NCBI GenBank assembly: GCA_017940255.1
Contig: JAGAZB010000014.1
Location: forward strand, 1 to 64,000
Direction: 5' to 3'
DNA from: Treponema sp.
Lineage (GTDB): Bacteria > Spirochaetota > Spirochaetia > Treponematales > Treponemataceae
Length of the DNA stretch: 64,000 nucleotides
In this document: piece by piece, positions 49,881 through 57,696 of the stretch
How the letters are laid out: the number at the start of each line of letters is the position of its first letter
Numbering within the stretch: position 1 is the stretch's first letter
Position numbers and translations under genes: made by a program
Notes under the pieces: model-generated
What the model was told of the DNA's origin: nothing
Database searches by the model: none
The model's input: the letters and a program-made list of their open reading frames with translations, nothing else

Positions 49881-51425
49881 TTAATAAAGCCTGCCGTAAG
49901 TATAACCCCGGTCGTTATTAATTGGCGCGGCCTTTACTTCAAAATAGCAGACTGCGTTTTCTTTTATCACAAGACTAACCTTGTTGCCGCAGCGTTTTGT
50001 CTGAGTAAAAGGCTGAGCCGCCTGGCGTAAAAGTTCAACTTCCTGCTCACTTGGGTTCGCATGCTCGCCTAAATCATGCCAGACCTTAAGAGGATTGCAA
50101 ACTTCTTCGTCAACAAGCTGGGTAATCAAAACATTTGAATCTTCCTTGCCAGAAAGCGGCAGTTCCAGTTCAAGTTTAAGCTCCTTGCCGCTCATGTCTG
50201 TATCAACGTTCCAGGCAATACCCTTGTATATTTCCTGACCCTTGGAATCACGGCTTTTTGTAACAAGACATTCCGGGGTGCGCAGCAGACATTTTTCATA
50301 GCCGCGTGTCAGATTCTTATAGAAGGCAAATGACCAGAAGGTTGGTTTTGGAATAAGGCCGTTTGCCACAAGACCAAAGCCCCCGTGGAAAGGTGTAAAA
50401 GGAACTCCGTTTTCTTCAAAAATATCGCCGAAGGTCCAGTAAGAATAAGACTTGTGATTATCCCCAAAAGTAGAAAGCATGAGAGCAATGTAGGCGGCGT
50501 TCAGATTTGTGTCGTGAACCGGCGCATTTGGAATATAAGATGTGTTGAATTCAGTAACATTTATATCCATGCCCTTGTATTCTTCAAAAGAATCTACAAG
50601 GCCGCGGGTAGAATCCAGCTGCTCAAAGCATTTTTCCTTTGGGTGCAGCTTTGGGTAGCCGTAGTGACCGTCTGGGGATGGCAGTTCCGTTGTATAATGA
50701 TGGCGGCTTACAAAGTCCAGAGGACATTTATTCTTGCGGACAAATTCCAAAAAAGCTTTTATCCATTTCTGGTCTGTTCCGCCGCAAACTGCTGGCCCGC
50801 CCACCTTAAAACGAGCGTCCACTTCTTTTACAGCCCTGGAAGAAACATCGTAAAGCTTAAAATATTCTTCCATGTCTGCATCTTTCCAAAAGCCCGGCAG
50901 GTTAGGCTCATTCCACACTTCAACCGGCCAGGTGACAACTTCGTCTTTGCCGTAACGGTCCATCAGGTGGCTCAATGTAGCCTTAATCAGATTTGCCCAG
51001 CGCTCGTAATTTTTTGGCGGGGTAGTGTGTCCCTTCCAGTAAAATACAGTGTTATCTCCACTTGCAAGCTGCTTTGGCATAAAACCAAGCTCAATAAAAG
51101 GCTTAAGCTTCAGCTCTCGGTAAGAATCCATTACCATATCAAGGTAGGTCCAGTTGTATTCTACCTGAACCTTGTTTTCGTCCCAGCCTTTGCCTGCATC
51201 CGGGCCAAACTCAGGCACTCCCGGCTGAAACTCGTGGTAAATAGCCATATCGTCGTGAAAAAGTCCGTGCCCGCGGATATGCTCAAAGCCGATTTTTTCC
51301 TGAACCAGCTTGAGCTGCTCAAAATACTGCTTCTGTAGTGCCAGCCCCATGCGGCCGGTTCCGATACAATAAAATGCGTTGTTATTAAAAGTTACGTTTT
51401 CGTTGCCTGTGATTTTGTAGTTCAT
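49881..51425 (-). CDS. GH39 beta-xylosidase-like glycoside hydrolase
   Basis: 514 residues, no signal peptide. GH39 barrel with acid/base E173 in VEVWNEPNLPGFW and nucleophile near E292 in VTEFNTSY; HGLFHDDMAIYHE and DFVSRHHYTTELPSP are also typical. The C-terminal 120 residues form the beta-sandwich of the family. Likely hydrolyses beta-xylosides or related short glycosides in the cytoplasm. The gene is flanked on both sides by copies of one GC-rich repeat in inverted orientation, with their shared ends facing it. AAGGAC precedes the ATG. Probably transcribed alone. Confidence 0.9.
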   Translation of the reverse strand: MNYKITGNENVTFNNNAFYCIGTGRMGLALQKQYFEQLKLVQEKIGFEHIRGHGLFHDDMAIYHEFQPGVPEFGPDAGKGWDENKVQVEYNWTYLDMVMDSYRELKLKPFIELGFMPKQLASGDNTVFYWKGHTTPPKNYERWANLIKATLSHLMDRYGKDEVVTWPVEVWNEPNLPGFWKDADMEEYFKLYDVSSRAVKEVDARFKVGGPAVCGGTDQKWIKAFLEFVRKNKCPLDFVSRHHYTTELPSPDGHYGYPKLHPKEKCFEQLDSTRGLVDSFEEYKGMDINVTEFNTSYIPNAPVHDTNLNAAYIALMLSTFGDNHKSYSYWTFGDIFEENGVPFTPFHGGFGLVANGLIPKPTFWSFAFYKNLTRGYEKCLLRTPECLVTKSRDSKGQEIYKGIAWNVDTDMSGKELKLELELPLSGKEDSNVLITQLVDEEVCNPLKVWHDLGEHANPSEQEVELLRQAAQPFTQTKRCGNKVSLVIKENAVCYFEVKAAPINNDRGYTYGRLY

Positions 51426-51472
51426 ATGTTGTCCTTATAAAAATGTGCAGATTTTTTTTAGGGAGGAATGTC

Positions 51473-51610
51473 AGGAGGGGGAAGTCTCCCCCTCGCTCCC
51501 AAGCAAGTCGCTCCACGAAGCGGCACTGCAAGCATTGCCGCTTCGCTCCGCTTTGTTGCTTGTCCGCTACCCCCTCTGCGGGCTTCAAGCGCCAGCCCGC
51601 AACGCCCGGC
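51473..51610 (-). repeat. GC-rich modular repeat, copy B (5' side of GH39, inverted)
   Basis: Read on the minus strand: GGGCGTTGCGGG, hairpin GCGGGCT ... AGCCCGC, AGAGGGGGTAGCGGA, a variable middle with its own GCGAAGCGGCAATGC/GCAGTGCCGCTTCG pairing, then GAGGGGGAGACTTCCCCCT. It mirrors copy A across the GH39 gene. Confidence 0.75.
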
Positions 51611-51635
51611 TATTTTGTGCCATGGATGTAATTTC

Positions 51636-52682
51636 TTAATCTTCCCACGGGTACCGCATGCCCCAGTCAGCCCTCAGACTGTCCATCACATCAATCAAAG
51701 CTTCTGAATTTTTAAAGCTGTGAATGTCAGATTCTGTTTTTCCGCTGAGAATACAGTCGGTGGCGTGGGCCAGCTCGTATTCATAACCGTTTACAGCAAA
51801 GGGCTTGTTTATTTCGCAAACCATTTCGCTTTCGCTGCCCCAGATATTTTTGTAAACGTGCACCAGGGCCTTCTGTGCCATAAAAAAGTTTTCTATTGTG
51901 ATATAGCCCTTTGTGCCGTAAATTACAGCCGGGTGAGATTTTTCCGGGTGAGGTAAATCCATTGCACTCTGAAAACTTGTGATTATACCGTTTTCAAAAG
52001 TCAGGTTTACGCTGTTCCAGGCATCAACTCCCTTAAGCATGCGCACCTGGGAAGAGTGGGCCTTTACCTCAGAAAAGTTTGACATCATCATTGCAAAGTA
52101 GATGTTGTATATTCCCAAATCCAAAAGGGCTCCGCCTGCAAGCTCCGGCGCGTAATTTCTGTCTTTTGGATCATAAGGATTTCTGTTATTAAAGAATGAA
52201 TCAATATTAAGTACTTCGCCGATTGTGCCATCAGCAATTACCTTGCGAACCTGGGCAAGACATGGATTAAAGGCCGTCCACATGGCTTCCATAAAAAAGA
52301 GTCCCTTTTTGCGGGCTAAAGAGGTCATGCCATCCAGCTGACTGCGTGAACAGCCGGCTGGTTTTTCGCAAAGTACATGTTTTCCAGCTTCAAGTGCCTG
52401 AATTACCGACTCATAATGAAAGGCATGAGGATTTGCAATATAAATTGCATCTACATTCGGGTCATTAAAGAGTTCTTCGTAAGAGCCGTAAGCCTTTTCA
52501 AAGTTGTATTTTTTTGCGAATTCCTGAGCACGTTCAAGATTTCTGCTTGCAACTGCGTACAGGTTGATTGAACTGCTTTCGGCTGCAGATAAGGCTCCCT
52601 TTTTTATTCCATTCATGGCCGTAGCCATTGCGTTTGCTATTCTTCCGGGGGCAAGTATGGCCCAATTCACATAGTTTTTCAT
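51636..52682 (-). CDS. Gfo/Idh/MocA-family oxidoreductase
   Basis: 348 residues. N-terminal Rossmann domain (WAILAPGRIANAMATAMNG, a slightly altered GxGxxA site), AIYIANPHAFHYESVIQALEAGKHVLCEKPAG with the catalytic EKP Lys, and the C-terminal substrate domain (ELAGGALLDLGIYNIYFAMM). NAD(P)-dependent sugar or inositol dehydrogenase of the trans-dihydrodiol-dehydrogenase-like subgroup; the exact sugar is unknown. TATAAT ends 6 nt before the ATG without a ribosome-binding site, so leaderless initiation is predicted. Stands between GH39 and GH130. Confidence 0.9.
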   Translation of the reverse strand: MKNYVNWAILAPGRIANAMATAMNGIKKGALSAAESSSINLYAVASRNLERAQEFAKKYNFEKAYGSYEELFNDPNVDAIYIANPHAFHYESVIQALEAGKHVLCEKPAGCSRSQLDGMTSLARKKGLFFMEAMWTAFNPCLAQVRKVIADGTIGEVLNIDSFFNNRNPYDPKDRNYAPELAGGALLDLGIYNIYFAMMMSNFSEVKAHSSQVRMLKGVDAWNSVNLTFENGIITSFQSAMDLPHPEKSHPAVIYGTKGYITIENFFMAQKALVHVYKNIWGSESEMVCEINKPFAVNGYEYELAHATDCILSGKTESDIHSFKNSEALIDVMDSLRADWGMRYPWED

Positions 52683-52688
52683 GCTTTA

Positions 52689-52694
52689 ATTATA
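52689..52694 (-). promoter_or_regulatory. -10 box of the Gfo/Idh gene, leaderless
   Basis: Minus-strand TATAAT followed by TAAAGC and the ATG. There is no room for a Shine-Dalgarno sequence downstream of a start point at normal distance. Confidence 0.55.
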
Positions 52695-52782
52695 AATCTT
52701 TTTACAAAGAAAAGGTGAATGAATCTCTATTATAATTGTGTGATTTTTTGTTTGGTGGAAGAGTGGGATACAGAAGGGAAGT

Positions 52783-52806
52783 GTAAAAAAAGGAACCGAG
52801 GTTCCT
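52783..52806 (-). terminator. Terminator after GH130
   Basis: On the minus strand AGGAACC-TC-GGTTCCT (7-bp perfect stem) is followed by a T run. It lies about 110 bp past the GH130 stop. Confidence 0.65.
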
Positions 52807-52830
52807 AGAAAAATGAAAGTAGGTGTCATT

Positions 52831-52864
52831 CTGAAAAACATGGGCGCGAGCCCATGTTTTTCAG
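52831..52864. repeat. Perfect 15-bp-stem palindrome
   Basis: CTGAAAAACATGGGC and its exact complement enclose loop GCGA. It is preceded by GTGTCATT (TGTCAT also flanks the TCAAG-loop repeats). It lies in the gap after GH130 and could act as a transcript-end hairpin or as a mobile palindrome. Confidence 0.7.
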
Positions 52865-52916
52865 CATATGGGCAGTTTCTATTTCAGGAAGCTACCTCGC
52901 ATTTTGTAGAACTTTT

Positions 52917-53963
52917 TTAGAATCTACCCTCATCTTTATCCCAGTATCCCAACTCATTATGAGCCAGTGTGAAGTCCACAATTTCATCAACTGTAGTAAA
53001 GCAGAGGCCTACTACTGTGTCGGCACATCCGTAGTAGATTGCAATCTTGCCGTCTTTTTCGTCTGTAAGAGCTGCAACAGGGAAGCAAACGTTGTCTACA
53101 AAGCCTGTTGTTTCGTATGGCATTTCTGGAGTGAGCATGTAGTCACCGCAGCGGTAGCGTACGATAGAAGGCTTGTCGTGGTCCAAAATAGCAGCAGAGA
53201 ATGAGTAAACAAATCCGTTACAAGTTGTTGCTACTCCGTGGTAGAACATGAGCCAGCCCTGTTCTGTTTTTCCTTCTGGAGTTTTGTATTCAATTTCGAT
53301 TGGTGCAGGTCCACAACCAATTTTTACTCCCTGCCACCAGCCCTGGCCACCTTTCTGCATAACAAGACGGTGTTCTCCCCAGTATTTCATATCTGGAGAC
53401 TGAGAAAGAAGAATATCACCAAATGGAGTGTGTCCTGAATCAGATGGGCGAGAAAGCATTACAAACTTTCCGTCAATCTTTTTAGGGAAGAGTACAGCAT
53501 TGCGGTTGAATGGGAGGAAAGGATTTTCAAGACGAGTAAAGTCCTTAAAATCTTTTGTTGTTGCAACACCAATTGAAGCTCCGTCAAAATCTCCGCACCA
53601 AAGAATATAATATGTATCTTCAACTTTTACACAGCGTGGGTCATAAGCATAGAATGGATCATGTGGAGTTCCATCTGGATCATGCATGTGGATTTTTTCT
53701 TTCTGGAATTCCCAGTGGATACCATCTTCTGAGTCTCCAATGTAAAGGAAAGGACGAGCAGAAGTATCTTCAGAACGGAAAACTCCCTTGAATTTTCCTT
53801 CCCAAGGAATTACAGCAGAGTTGTAAATGCGGCCCATTCCCTTAAAAGGATTGCGTCCGATAACTGGATTAGCATCATAACGCCAGATTGGAAGCCAGCA
53901 GTCAGCAGGTTTGTCCTGCCAAGGAATGTTTGGTAAATTGCCACCACTGATAATTTTTGCCAT
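52917..53963 (-). CDS. GH130 beta-mannoside phosphorylase
   Basis: 348 residues. Five-bladed propeller of GH130: NPVIGRNPFKGMGRIYNSAVIPWEGKFKGVFRSED with the catalytic Asp in this N-terminal block, then YDPRCVKVEDTYYILWCGDFDG, FMLSRPSDSGHTPFGDILLSQSPDMKYWG, GPAPIEIEYKTPEGKTEQGWLMFYHGV and YYGCADTVVGLCF. Phosphorolyses beta-1,4-mannosyl-glucose or mannooligosaccharides to mannose 1-phosphate in the cytoplasm. It pairs functionally with the exported GH26 mannanase. Start has AGGAG. Divergent from the CE2-like esterase; two ACTTAA half-sites lie between them. Confidence 0.92.
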   Translation of the reverse strand: MAKIISGGNLPNIPWQDKPADCWLPIWRYDANPVIGRNPFKGMGRIYNSAVIPWEGKFKGVFRSEDTSARPFLYIGDSEDGIHWEFQKEKIHMHDPDGTPHDPFYAYDPRCVKVEDTYYILWCGDFDGASIGVATTKDFKDFTRLENPFLPFNRNAVLFPKKIDGKFVMLSRPSDSGHTPFGDILLSQSPDMKYWGEHRLVMQKGGQGWWQGVKIGCGPAPIEIEYKTPEGKTEQGWLMFYHGVATTCNGFVYSFSAAILDHDKPSIVRYRCGDYMLTPEMPYETTGFVDNVCFPVAALTDEKDGKIAIYYGCADTVVGLCFTTVDEIVDFTLAHNELGYWDKDEGRF

Positions 53964-54057
53964 AAAAATTCTCCTGTGTAAAGCTGATTTTCAGCATTAG
54001 TTTTTAGTCAGGTTTCAGCCTGTTTAGTAACTTCAGATTATCGTTATTATAAGTAAT

Positions 54058-54063
54058 TGTCAA
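54058..54063 (-). promoter_or_regulatory. -35 box of the GH130 promoter
   Basis: TTGACA on the minus strand, with GATAAT (54042-54037) 15 nt downstream as the likely -10. The spacer is short, so the promoter may need an activator or use a slightly shifted -10. Confidence 0.4.
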
Positions 54064-54100
54064 GAAAATTAAACTAAAAAATCTGAGTATTAAGAAAAAT

Positions 54101-54120
54101 TTACTTAAAATTACTTAAAA
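54101..54120. promoter_or_regulatory. Tandem ACTTAA sites between GH130 and CE2-like genes
   Basis: TTACTTAAAA occurs twice in tandem, one helical turn apart. The internal 15-mer TTAAAATTACTTAAA is identical to the core of the GH36 operator at 44649-44669 (minus strand). Candidate shared regulator site. Confidence 0.5.
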
Positions 54121-54188
54121 ATGCTAAATCATAGGGGAATTTTCTCAACTACTTCCACTTTGTAAATAATATCACTATAATTGTTTCT

Positions 54189-55322
54189 ATGAGAGAATAC
54201 AAGATTTCAGAAATTGAAAATAAACGCATACTTGGACGTACTGCTCCTGTAGAAAACGATAAACCTTTGGCACTTTTTTGGGCCGCATCTGCCCTGGAAG
54301 TAAATGTAAAAGCTTCAGAAGTTCATTTACTTTTATCTAGTGATTATGAAACAAGCGAACCCTGGATTTCTGTTTACCTGAATGGAAGTCCTCTTTCCCG
54401 CTTTATGGTAGAAAAGGGAGAAGCCCGCTGGGTATGTCTTGCCCGTAATCTGAATCCAGAAAAAGAAAATCTTATTACTATATATAAAGACACTCAGCCA
54501 ATGACTGGTGAAGCAAAACATTCTCTTTTTATTCATAAAGTTGCTCTTTCAGATTCTGGTATTTTTTGTCCGCTAAAAGAAAGAAAGATTAAAATTGAAT
54601 TTGTTGGCGACAGCATTACAAGTGGAGAAGGTCTTGCCGGAAATCCTGAAGAAATGGATTGGATAACACAGTGGTTTGTTGGAAGTGCAACTTATGCCGC
54701 TCAAACAGCGAGAAACCTTAATGCAGATTTTTCTGTAATTTCACAATGCGGCTGGGGGCTTTGCTGGGGCTGGGATGGAAATCGTAATTCAGTAATTCCT
54801 CCTTATTATGAGCAGGTTTGTGGAGTTGCCTGGGGTGACTATCAGAAGTCTCTGGGTGCTCAGGAGAAATGGAACTTTAATGGTGGTTCAGATTTTGTTG
54901 TAATCAATCTTGGTACTAATGATAATGGTGCATTCTTTCAGCCTCCTTGGCAGGAAGATAAGTTTCAGGATAAATACCGTCTATCTTTGAATGCCGATGG
55001 TTCTGTTTGTGTTCATGATTCAAAAACAGTTATTGATGCGGTCAAAGATTTTTTGAAGAAAGTTCGTAAGAATAATCCTGAAGCTGTAATTATCTGGTGC
55101 TGGGGAATGATAAAGCTTGATGTAATTCCACCTTTAATTCAGCAGGGTGTTGAAGATTACATGAGGGAAACCGACGATACAAGAGTTTGTACACTTGAGC
55201 TTGATTCTATGGAAATGCTTGAAAAACTTGCAGAAGATAAGGGTTCCAGAGGTCATCCGGGACCAAAAACTCACAGACTTGCTGCTGTTAAAATAACTGA
55301 TTTAATTAAGAAGTTATGTTAG
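54189..55322 (+). CDS. CE2-like acetyl esterase (jelly-roll plus SGNH domains)
   Basis: 377 residues, no signal peptide. The N-terminal 110 residues form a jelly-roll (LGRTAPVENDKPLALFWAASALEVNVKAS), then an SGNH hydrolase: S142 in FVGDSITSGEG, FVVINLGTNDNG with the Gly/Asn pair, and His in SRGHPGPKTHRLAA. The QCGWGLCWGWDGN block is typical of carbohydrate esterase family 2. Removes acetyl groups from sugars, here probably acetylated manno- or xylo-oligosaccharides after uptake. TATAAT (54176-54181) lies 7 nt before the ATG, with no ribosome-binding site. A strong terminator follows. Confidence 0.88.
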   Translation: MREYKISEIENKRILGRTAPVENDKPLALFWAASALEVNVKASEVHLLLSSDYETSEPWISVYLNGSPLSRFMVEKGEARWVCLARNLNPEKENLITIYKDTQPMTGEAKHSLFIHKVALSDSGIFCPLKERKIKIEFVGDSITSGEGLAGNPEEMDWITQWFVGSATYAAQTARNLNADFSVISQCGWGLCWGWDGNRNSVIPPYYEQVCGVAWGDYQKSLGAQEKWNFNGGSDFVVINLGTNDNGAFFQPPWQEDKFQDKYRLSLNADGSVCVHDSKTVIDAVKDFLKKVRKNNPEAVIIWCWGMIKLDVIPPLIQQGVEDYMRETDDTRVCTLELDSMEMLEKLAEDKGSRGHPGPKTHRLAAVKITDLIKKLC

Positions 55323-55337
55323 AAAGATAGTGAATTG

Positions 55338-55386
55338 AAAAAGCTGCGCTCACAGAGGCTCTTAATGTGAACGCAGCTTTTTTTTA
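55338..55386. terminator. Terminator after the CE2-like gene
   Basis: Stem AAAAGCTGCG.TCACA / TGTGA.CGCAGCTTTT with a single mismatch, then a run of T. Because the left arm begins with A it may also stop transcripts of the convergent CBM-like gene. Confidence 0.8.
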
Positions 55387-55419
55387 GAGCACTTTTTGCG
55401 TAACAAGGACAATGCTTGG

Positions 55420-56022
55420 TTATTTCTTTGTCCAGAGAGTTAGGTCGTCAATATAAACTTTTGAGGCAGGGTGTGCTCCGTCAATATAGAATACCAGTCC
55501 GAATGACAAAACGTTGTCAGCGAAAGCAACAGATGCTGTAGAAATTGTCATTGTGATTGTGTGAATTCCTGATTCAACTGTAACTGCATCTGAATTTGCC
55601 CACTGCCAGTTTTGACCGCTCTTGCTGTAAAACTGAACTGTTACAGGGTAATCATTAGGATTGTTGATTGTGAATGTGAGGCTCTTGTACTTTTTCCAGT
55701 TGTTTTCAAGCATGTCCATACATTCAAAATGAATACACTGATCTTTGTTTCCAGGCAGGGCCGCATACTCAAGAACTCCACAGTTGCCTTTTTTGTCCCA
55801 GCGAGCAGCTGTTTTTGCATCTGTAGAGAATTCATTTACCATAAATTTATTTCCAAAGGCGTCCCAGGAATCACGCACCGCATTGATGTACATTCCATCT
55901 TCAAAGTCATCAAGAACAGATGATGTTGTTGCAGGAAGTGCTTCATCAACCTGGATATTTGGTGCTGCAAATGCTGAAAATGCCAGACCGGCAATAGCAA
56001 TCAGGGTAATTAGTTTTTTCAT
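55420..56022 (-). CDS. Secreted stand-alone carbohydrate-binding-module-like protein
   Basis: 200 residues. A Sec signal peptide (MKKLITLIAIAGLAFSAFA) is followed by a single beta-sandwich: VLDDFEDGMYINAVRDSWDAFGNKFMV, then WKKYKSLTFTINNPNDYPVTVQFYSKSG, then HTITMTISTASVAFADNVLSFGLVFYIDGAHPASKVYIDDLTLW. The DDFEDG start and Y-x-DDLTLW end are features of CBM11/CIA30-like sugar-binding domains. No catalytic domain is attached. It is divergent from the GH26 gene and shares its regulatory region, so it may capture mannan for the enzyme. Confidence 0.72.
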   Translation of the reverse strand: MKKLITLIAIAGLAFSAFAAPNIQVDEALPATTSSVLDDFEDGMYINAVRDSWDAFGNKFMVNEFSTDAKTAARWDKKGNCGVLEYAALPGNKDQCIHFECMDMLENNWKKYKSLTFTINNPNDYPVTVQFYSKSGQNWQWANSDAVTVESGIHTITMTISTASVAFADNVLSFGLVFYIDGAHPASKVYIDDLTLWTKK

Positions 56023-56061
56023 AATTTTTTTTCCTCCAAAAATTATTTATTTTCTATAAAA

Positions 56062-56089
56062 ATTATAGCATTATTCGGCATTAAATCAA
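56062..56089 (-). promoter_or_regulatory. Promoter of the CBM-like gene
   Basis: Minus strand: -35 TTGATT (56089-56084), 16-nt spacer, -10 TATAAT (56067-56062). GGAGG precedes the ATG of the secreted protein. Confidence 0.6.
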
Positions 56090-56116
56090 GAAAAATTGTT
56101 AAAAATAAATTAAAAA

Positions 56117-56158
56117 TTAAGTAAAAATTAAGTGAAATATTGTTAAAATTAAGTAAAA
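56117..56158 (+). promoter_or_regulatory. Three helically phased TTAAGTRAAA sites between CBM-like and GH26 genes
   Basis: TTAAGTAAAA at 56117, TTAAGTGAAA at 56128 and TTAAGTAAAA at 56149. Spacings are 11 and 21 bp, about one and two helical turns, so all three face the same side. They lie between the -35 boxes of the two divergent promoters. Confidence 0.5.
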
Positions 56159-56162
56159 TTTC

Positions 56163-56190
56163 TTGAAAAAACTTTTTTTTGTTTTATAAT
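56163..56190 (+). promoter_or_regulatory. GH26 promoter
   Basis: -35 TTGAAA (56163-56168), 16-nt spacer, -10 TATAAT (56185-56190). Confidence 0.6.
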
Positions 56191-56224
56191 AATTTAAAAA
56201 ACTAAGTTGTTTTAGGAGGCATTG

Positions 56225-57679
56225 ATGAAAAAGTTTCAATCTTATTCAATTGCTTTGCTGTCTATTTTTCTAGCGGCTTTTACAGCTTGTTCGGGTAATA
56301 ACAGTAAAAAAATTGAAGCTGAGAAATTTGAAGTACATGGTGGAAAGATTATGGCTGAAGAAAAAGGTTTTTCAGGGCGCGGTTATATCAATTTTGCATC
56401 ACACATTAATGGCTTTGTAGAAATTCCTGTAAACGTAAAGACAGACGGGGATTATGCAATAAAAATCACTTTTCAGAATTCTATCCACGACGATTGGGCA
56501 GGTCTTCGTCTTGAATATGATGAAGGAAAGTACATCTGTTCTCAAAGATTACCAGAAACTTCTTCATTCTCTTCTGTTTACATTAATGCAGCTGTGACTT
56601 TTACAAAAGGAAAACACACCTTAAAAGTGATTTCCGTAAACAGAAGCTGGCTTCTTGACTCTATAGAACTAGTTCCCCTTACTGAAGAAATCCTTGAGCA
56701 AATTTCTCCAGCTAAACTCCCTGTTTCCAAGAATGCAGGCTCTGCTTCGCGTGCCCTTTATAAATATCTCCTGTCACAGCGAGGCAAAGCAATAATTTCT
56801 GGTCAGCAGTATTCATCTATGTTAGATGTAGATGTAATTGAGGAGGAAACCGGAAAGGTTCCTGCTATTCTTGGAATTGACATGATGGATTATTCACCTT
56901 CCAGAGTTGAACATGGAGCAAGGGGAACTGTTGTTCGTAGAGCAAAGGCATGGGTAAAGACTGGTGGTCTTATCACCTGTTGCTGGCATTGGAATGCACC
57001 AGCTCAGCTTATCGATGAAAATAAAGCTGAAATGCACTGGTATGATGGTTTCAGATCAAAGGCTACTAAGTTTGATTTTTCAAAGGCGATAAAAGATAAA
57101 AATAGTGAAGAATATAGTTTGATTATTCGTGATATTGATGCAATTGCAGTTCAGCTTAAGGCTTTACAGGACGCAGATATTCCAATTTTGTGGCGACCTC
57201 TTCACGAAGCTTCTGGAGGATGGTTCTGGTGGGGCTCTAAAGGCGCAGAAAACTATAAGGAATTGTATAAAATCCTTTTTGATCGCCTTGAAAACTACCA
57301 TCAGTTGAATAATCTTATTTGGGTTTGGAATGGTCAGAATCCTGACTGGTATCCTGGAGATGAATATGTTGATGTAGTGTCTTATGATACATATCCGGGT
57401 AAGCAGATTTATGGAAGCTTTTATAATGAATTGCAGACTGTTCAGACTGCAAGCACTATGCCAAAGCTTTGTGCGCTTTCAGAAAATGGACCTATTCCAG
57501 ATGTAGAAAAGATTATAGAAGAAAAACTTCCATGGTCATGGTTCTGTACCTGGTGTGGAGAATTTGTTCAAAAGGATGGCGCATATTCTGGTGAATATAC
57601 AGACGCAGAAACTTTGAAAAAATTCTATAACAGTGAATATTTAATTTCCAGAGATGAAGTTAAATTTAAGCGTAAATAA
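56225..57679 (+). CDS. GH26 beta-mannanase lipoprotein with N-terminal CBM
   Basis: 484 residues from the ATG at 56225, which has AGGAGG 6 nt upstream; a TTG one codon earlier is less likely. A lipobox (AFTACSGN) is followed by a CBM35/CBM6-like domain (EAEKFEVHGGKIMAEEKGFSG..., residues 28-150). The GH26 barrel then has acid/base E328 in WRPLHEASGGWFWWG and nucleophile E420 in CALSENGPIP; HWHNAP-like CCWHWNAPAQ is also typical. Endo-acting on beta-1,4-mannan at the cell surface. First gene of a two-gene unit with the SGNH esterase 17 bp downstream. Confidence 0.94.
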   Translation: MKKFQSYSIALLSIFLAAFTACSGNNSKKIEAEKFEVHGGKIMAEEKGFSGRGYINFASHINGFVEIPVNVKTDGDYAIKITFQNSIHDDWAGLRLEYDEGKYICSQRLPETSSFSSVYINAAVTFTKGKHTLKVISVNRSWLLDSIELVPLTEEILEQISPAKLPVSKNAGSASRALYKYLLSQRGKAIISGQQYSSMLDVDVIEEETGKVPAILGIDMMDYSPSRVEHGARGTVVRRAKAWVKTGGLITCCWHWNAPAQLIDENKAEMHWYDGFRSKATKFDFSKAIKDKNSEEYSLIIRDIDAIAVQLKALQDADIPILWRPLHEASGGWFWWGSKGAENYKELYKILFDRLENYHQLNNLIWVWNGQNPDWYPGDEYVDVVSYDTYPGKQIYGSFYNELQTVQTASTMPKLCALSENGPIPDVEKIIEEKLPWSWFCTWCGEFVQKDGAYSGEYTDAETLKKFYNSEYLISRDEVKFKRK

Positions 57680-57696
57680 CTAAGGAGTAAATCTAA

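Noticed and set aside
50385-51338. 317-codon open frame on the plus strand opposite GH39
   Set aside because: Cys/Lys/Val-rich composition with no domain pattern; exactly antisense to the conserved GH39 barrel.
49743-51610. Insertion sequence around GH39
   Set aside because: The flanking repeats are inverted, but no transposase gene lies inside or near them, so a classical IS cannot be claimed; reported as a repeat pair only.
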